This document shows, piece after piece, positions 63,875-64,000 of a DNA stretch of 64,000 nucleotides; positions within the stretch are counted from its first letter, which is position 1, and each line of letters opens with the position of its first letter. Source of the stretch: Anaerolineales bacterium (GTDB lineage Bacteria > Chloroflexota > Anaerolineae > Anaerolineales > Villigracilaceae); the NCBI GenBank assembly GCA_020847435.1, contig JADLBX010000029.1, positions 25,171 through 89,170 of the forward strand, read 5' to 3'. The position numbers and the translations under genes were made by a program. Below the pieces are notes generated by a model that was not told where the DNA came from, made no database searches, and was given only the letters and a program-made list of their open reading frames with translations.

Positions 63875-64000
63875 CTAGCCCGCGCCGCCTACGGGCGCGC
63901 CTTCGTCGGAGGAAGCCCAAAACAGGTGTTGGAACCCGACGTTGAGCGCGGTCTTCATCGTTGACCAATCGTACATCAACATTTTGAGATAGGTGAACAC
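63875..64000 (-). CDS. C-terminal end of an unknown protein (partial)
   Basis: The frame enters from the right edge and ends at TAG 63875-63877 with 41 codons visible. They read like the end of a helical protein (FTYLKMLMYDWSTMKTALN, then LFWASSDEG and a Gly/Ala tail). It runs in the same direction as the ligase gene and ends 16 bases upstream of it. I cannot name a family from this piece. Confidence 0.5.
   Translation of the reverse strand: MFTYLKMLMYDWSTMKTALNVGFQHLFWASSDEGAPVGGAG

Overview
The window looks like chromosomal DNA from a filamentous or sediment-type Chloroflexota bacterium, most likely of the Anaerolineae. This is inferred from overall gene style: lipoproteins and anchored secreted proteins with Pro/Thr linkers, moderately high GC, a free-standing methylmalonyl-CoA mutase large subunit, and an exopolysaccharide locus without lipopolysaccharide-type genes. 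There is no rRNA or other decisive marker, so the assignment is tentative. Genes are dense and mostly well supported by ribosome binding sites, four-base overlaps or family motifs.

Positions 1-10000 hold housekeeping and metabolic genes: the 3' end of a UMP kinase, a formate-tetrahydrofolate ligase that resembles the eukaryotic type, a membrane glycosyltransferase divergent from an amidase, two secreted proteins (one with a Pro-Ser-Glu repeat, one with a formylglycine-enzyme fold), and the methylmalonyl-CoA mutase large subunit.

Positions 10000-15500 hold the most unusual cluster. A zinc-ribbon membrane protein is followed by a large membrane protein ending in a Cys-Ala repeat tail, a radical SAM/SPASM enzyme with an N-terminal PqqD-like domain, a second copy of that enzyme that has lost every iron-sulfur ligand of its radical SAM site, and a SAM methyltransferase. 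This looks like a peptide-modification system whose candidate substrate is the tail of the membrane protein.

Positions 15500-22800 hold an uncharacterised membrane protein, a zinc-metallopeptidase-like lipoprotein, signal peptidase I, two small conserved proteins, tRNA-Glu followed by a duplicated 3' end and terminator, a C45-family peptidase, and a sigma/anti-sigma/envelope-protein operon.

Positions 22950-64000 are one long leftward surface-polysaccharide locus: a BY-kinase/chain-length regulator, about twenty glycosyltransferases of the GT2, GT4, GT87 and GT-C types, a UDP-GlcNAc 2-epimerase, a sugar nucleotidyltransferase, an FAD-dependent oxidoreductase, two O-antigen-ligase/polymerase-like proteins, an ABC-2 exporter pair, two tandem asparagine-synthetase-like proteins with a remnant of the ABC ATPase gene between them, a Tat-exported deacetylase-like protein, and two large anchored BNR-type beta-propeller proteins. 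Together they would make, modify, export and anchor a complex heteropolysaccharide. Several genes in the window carry a TATAAT-like element six to eight bases before the ATG and no ribosome binding site, which suggests leaderless transcripts.
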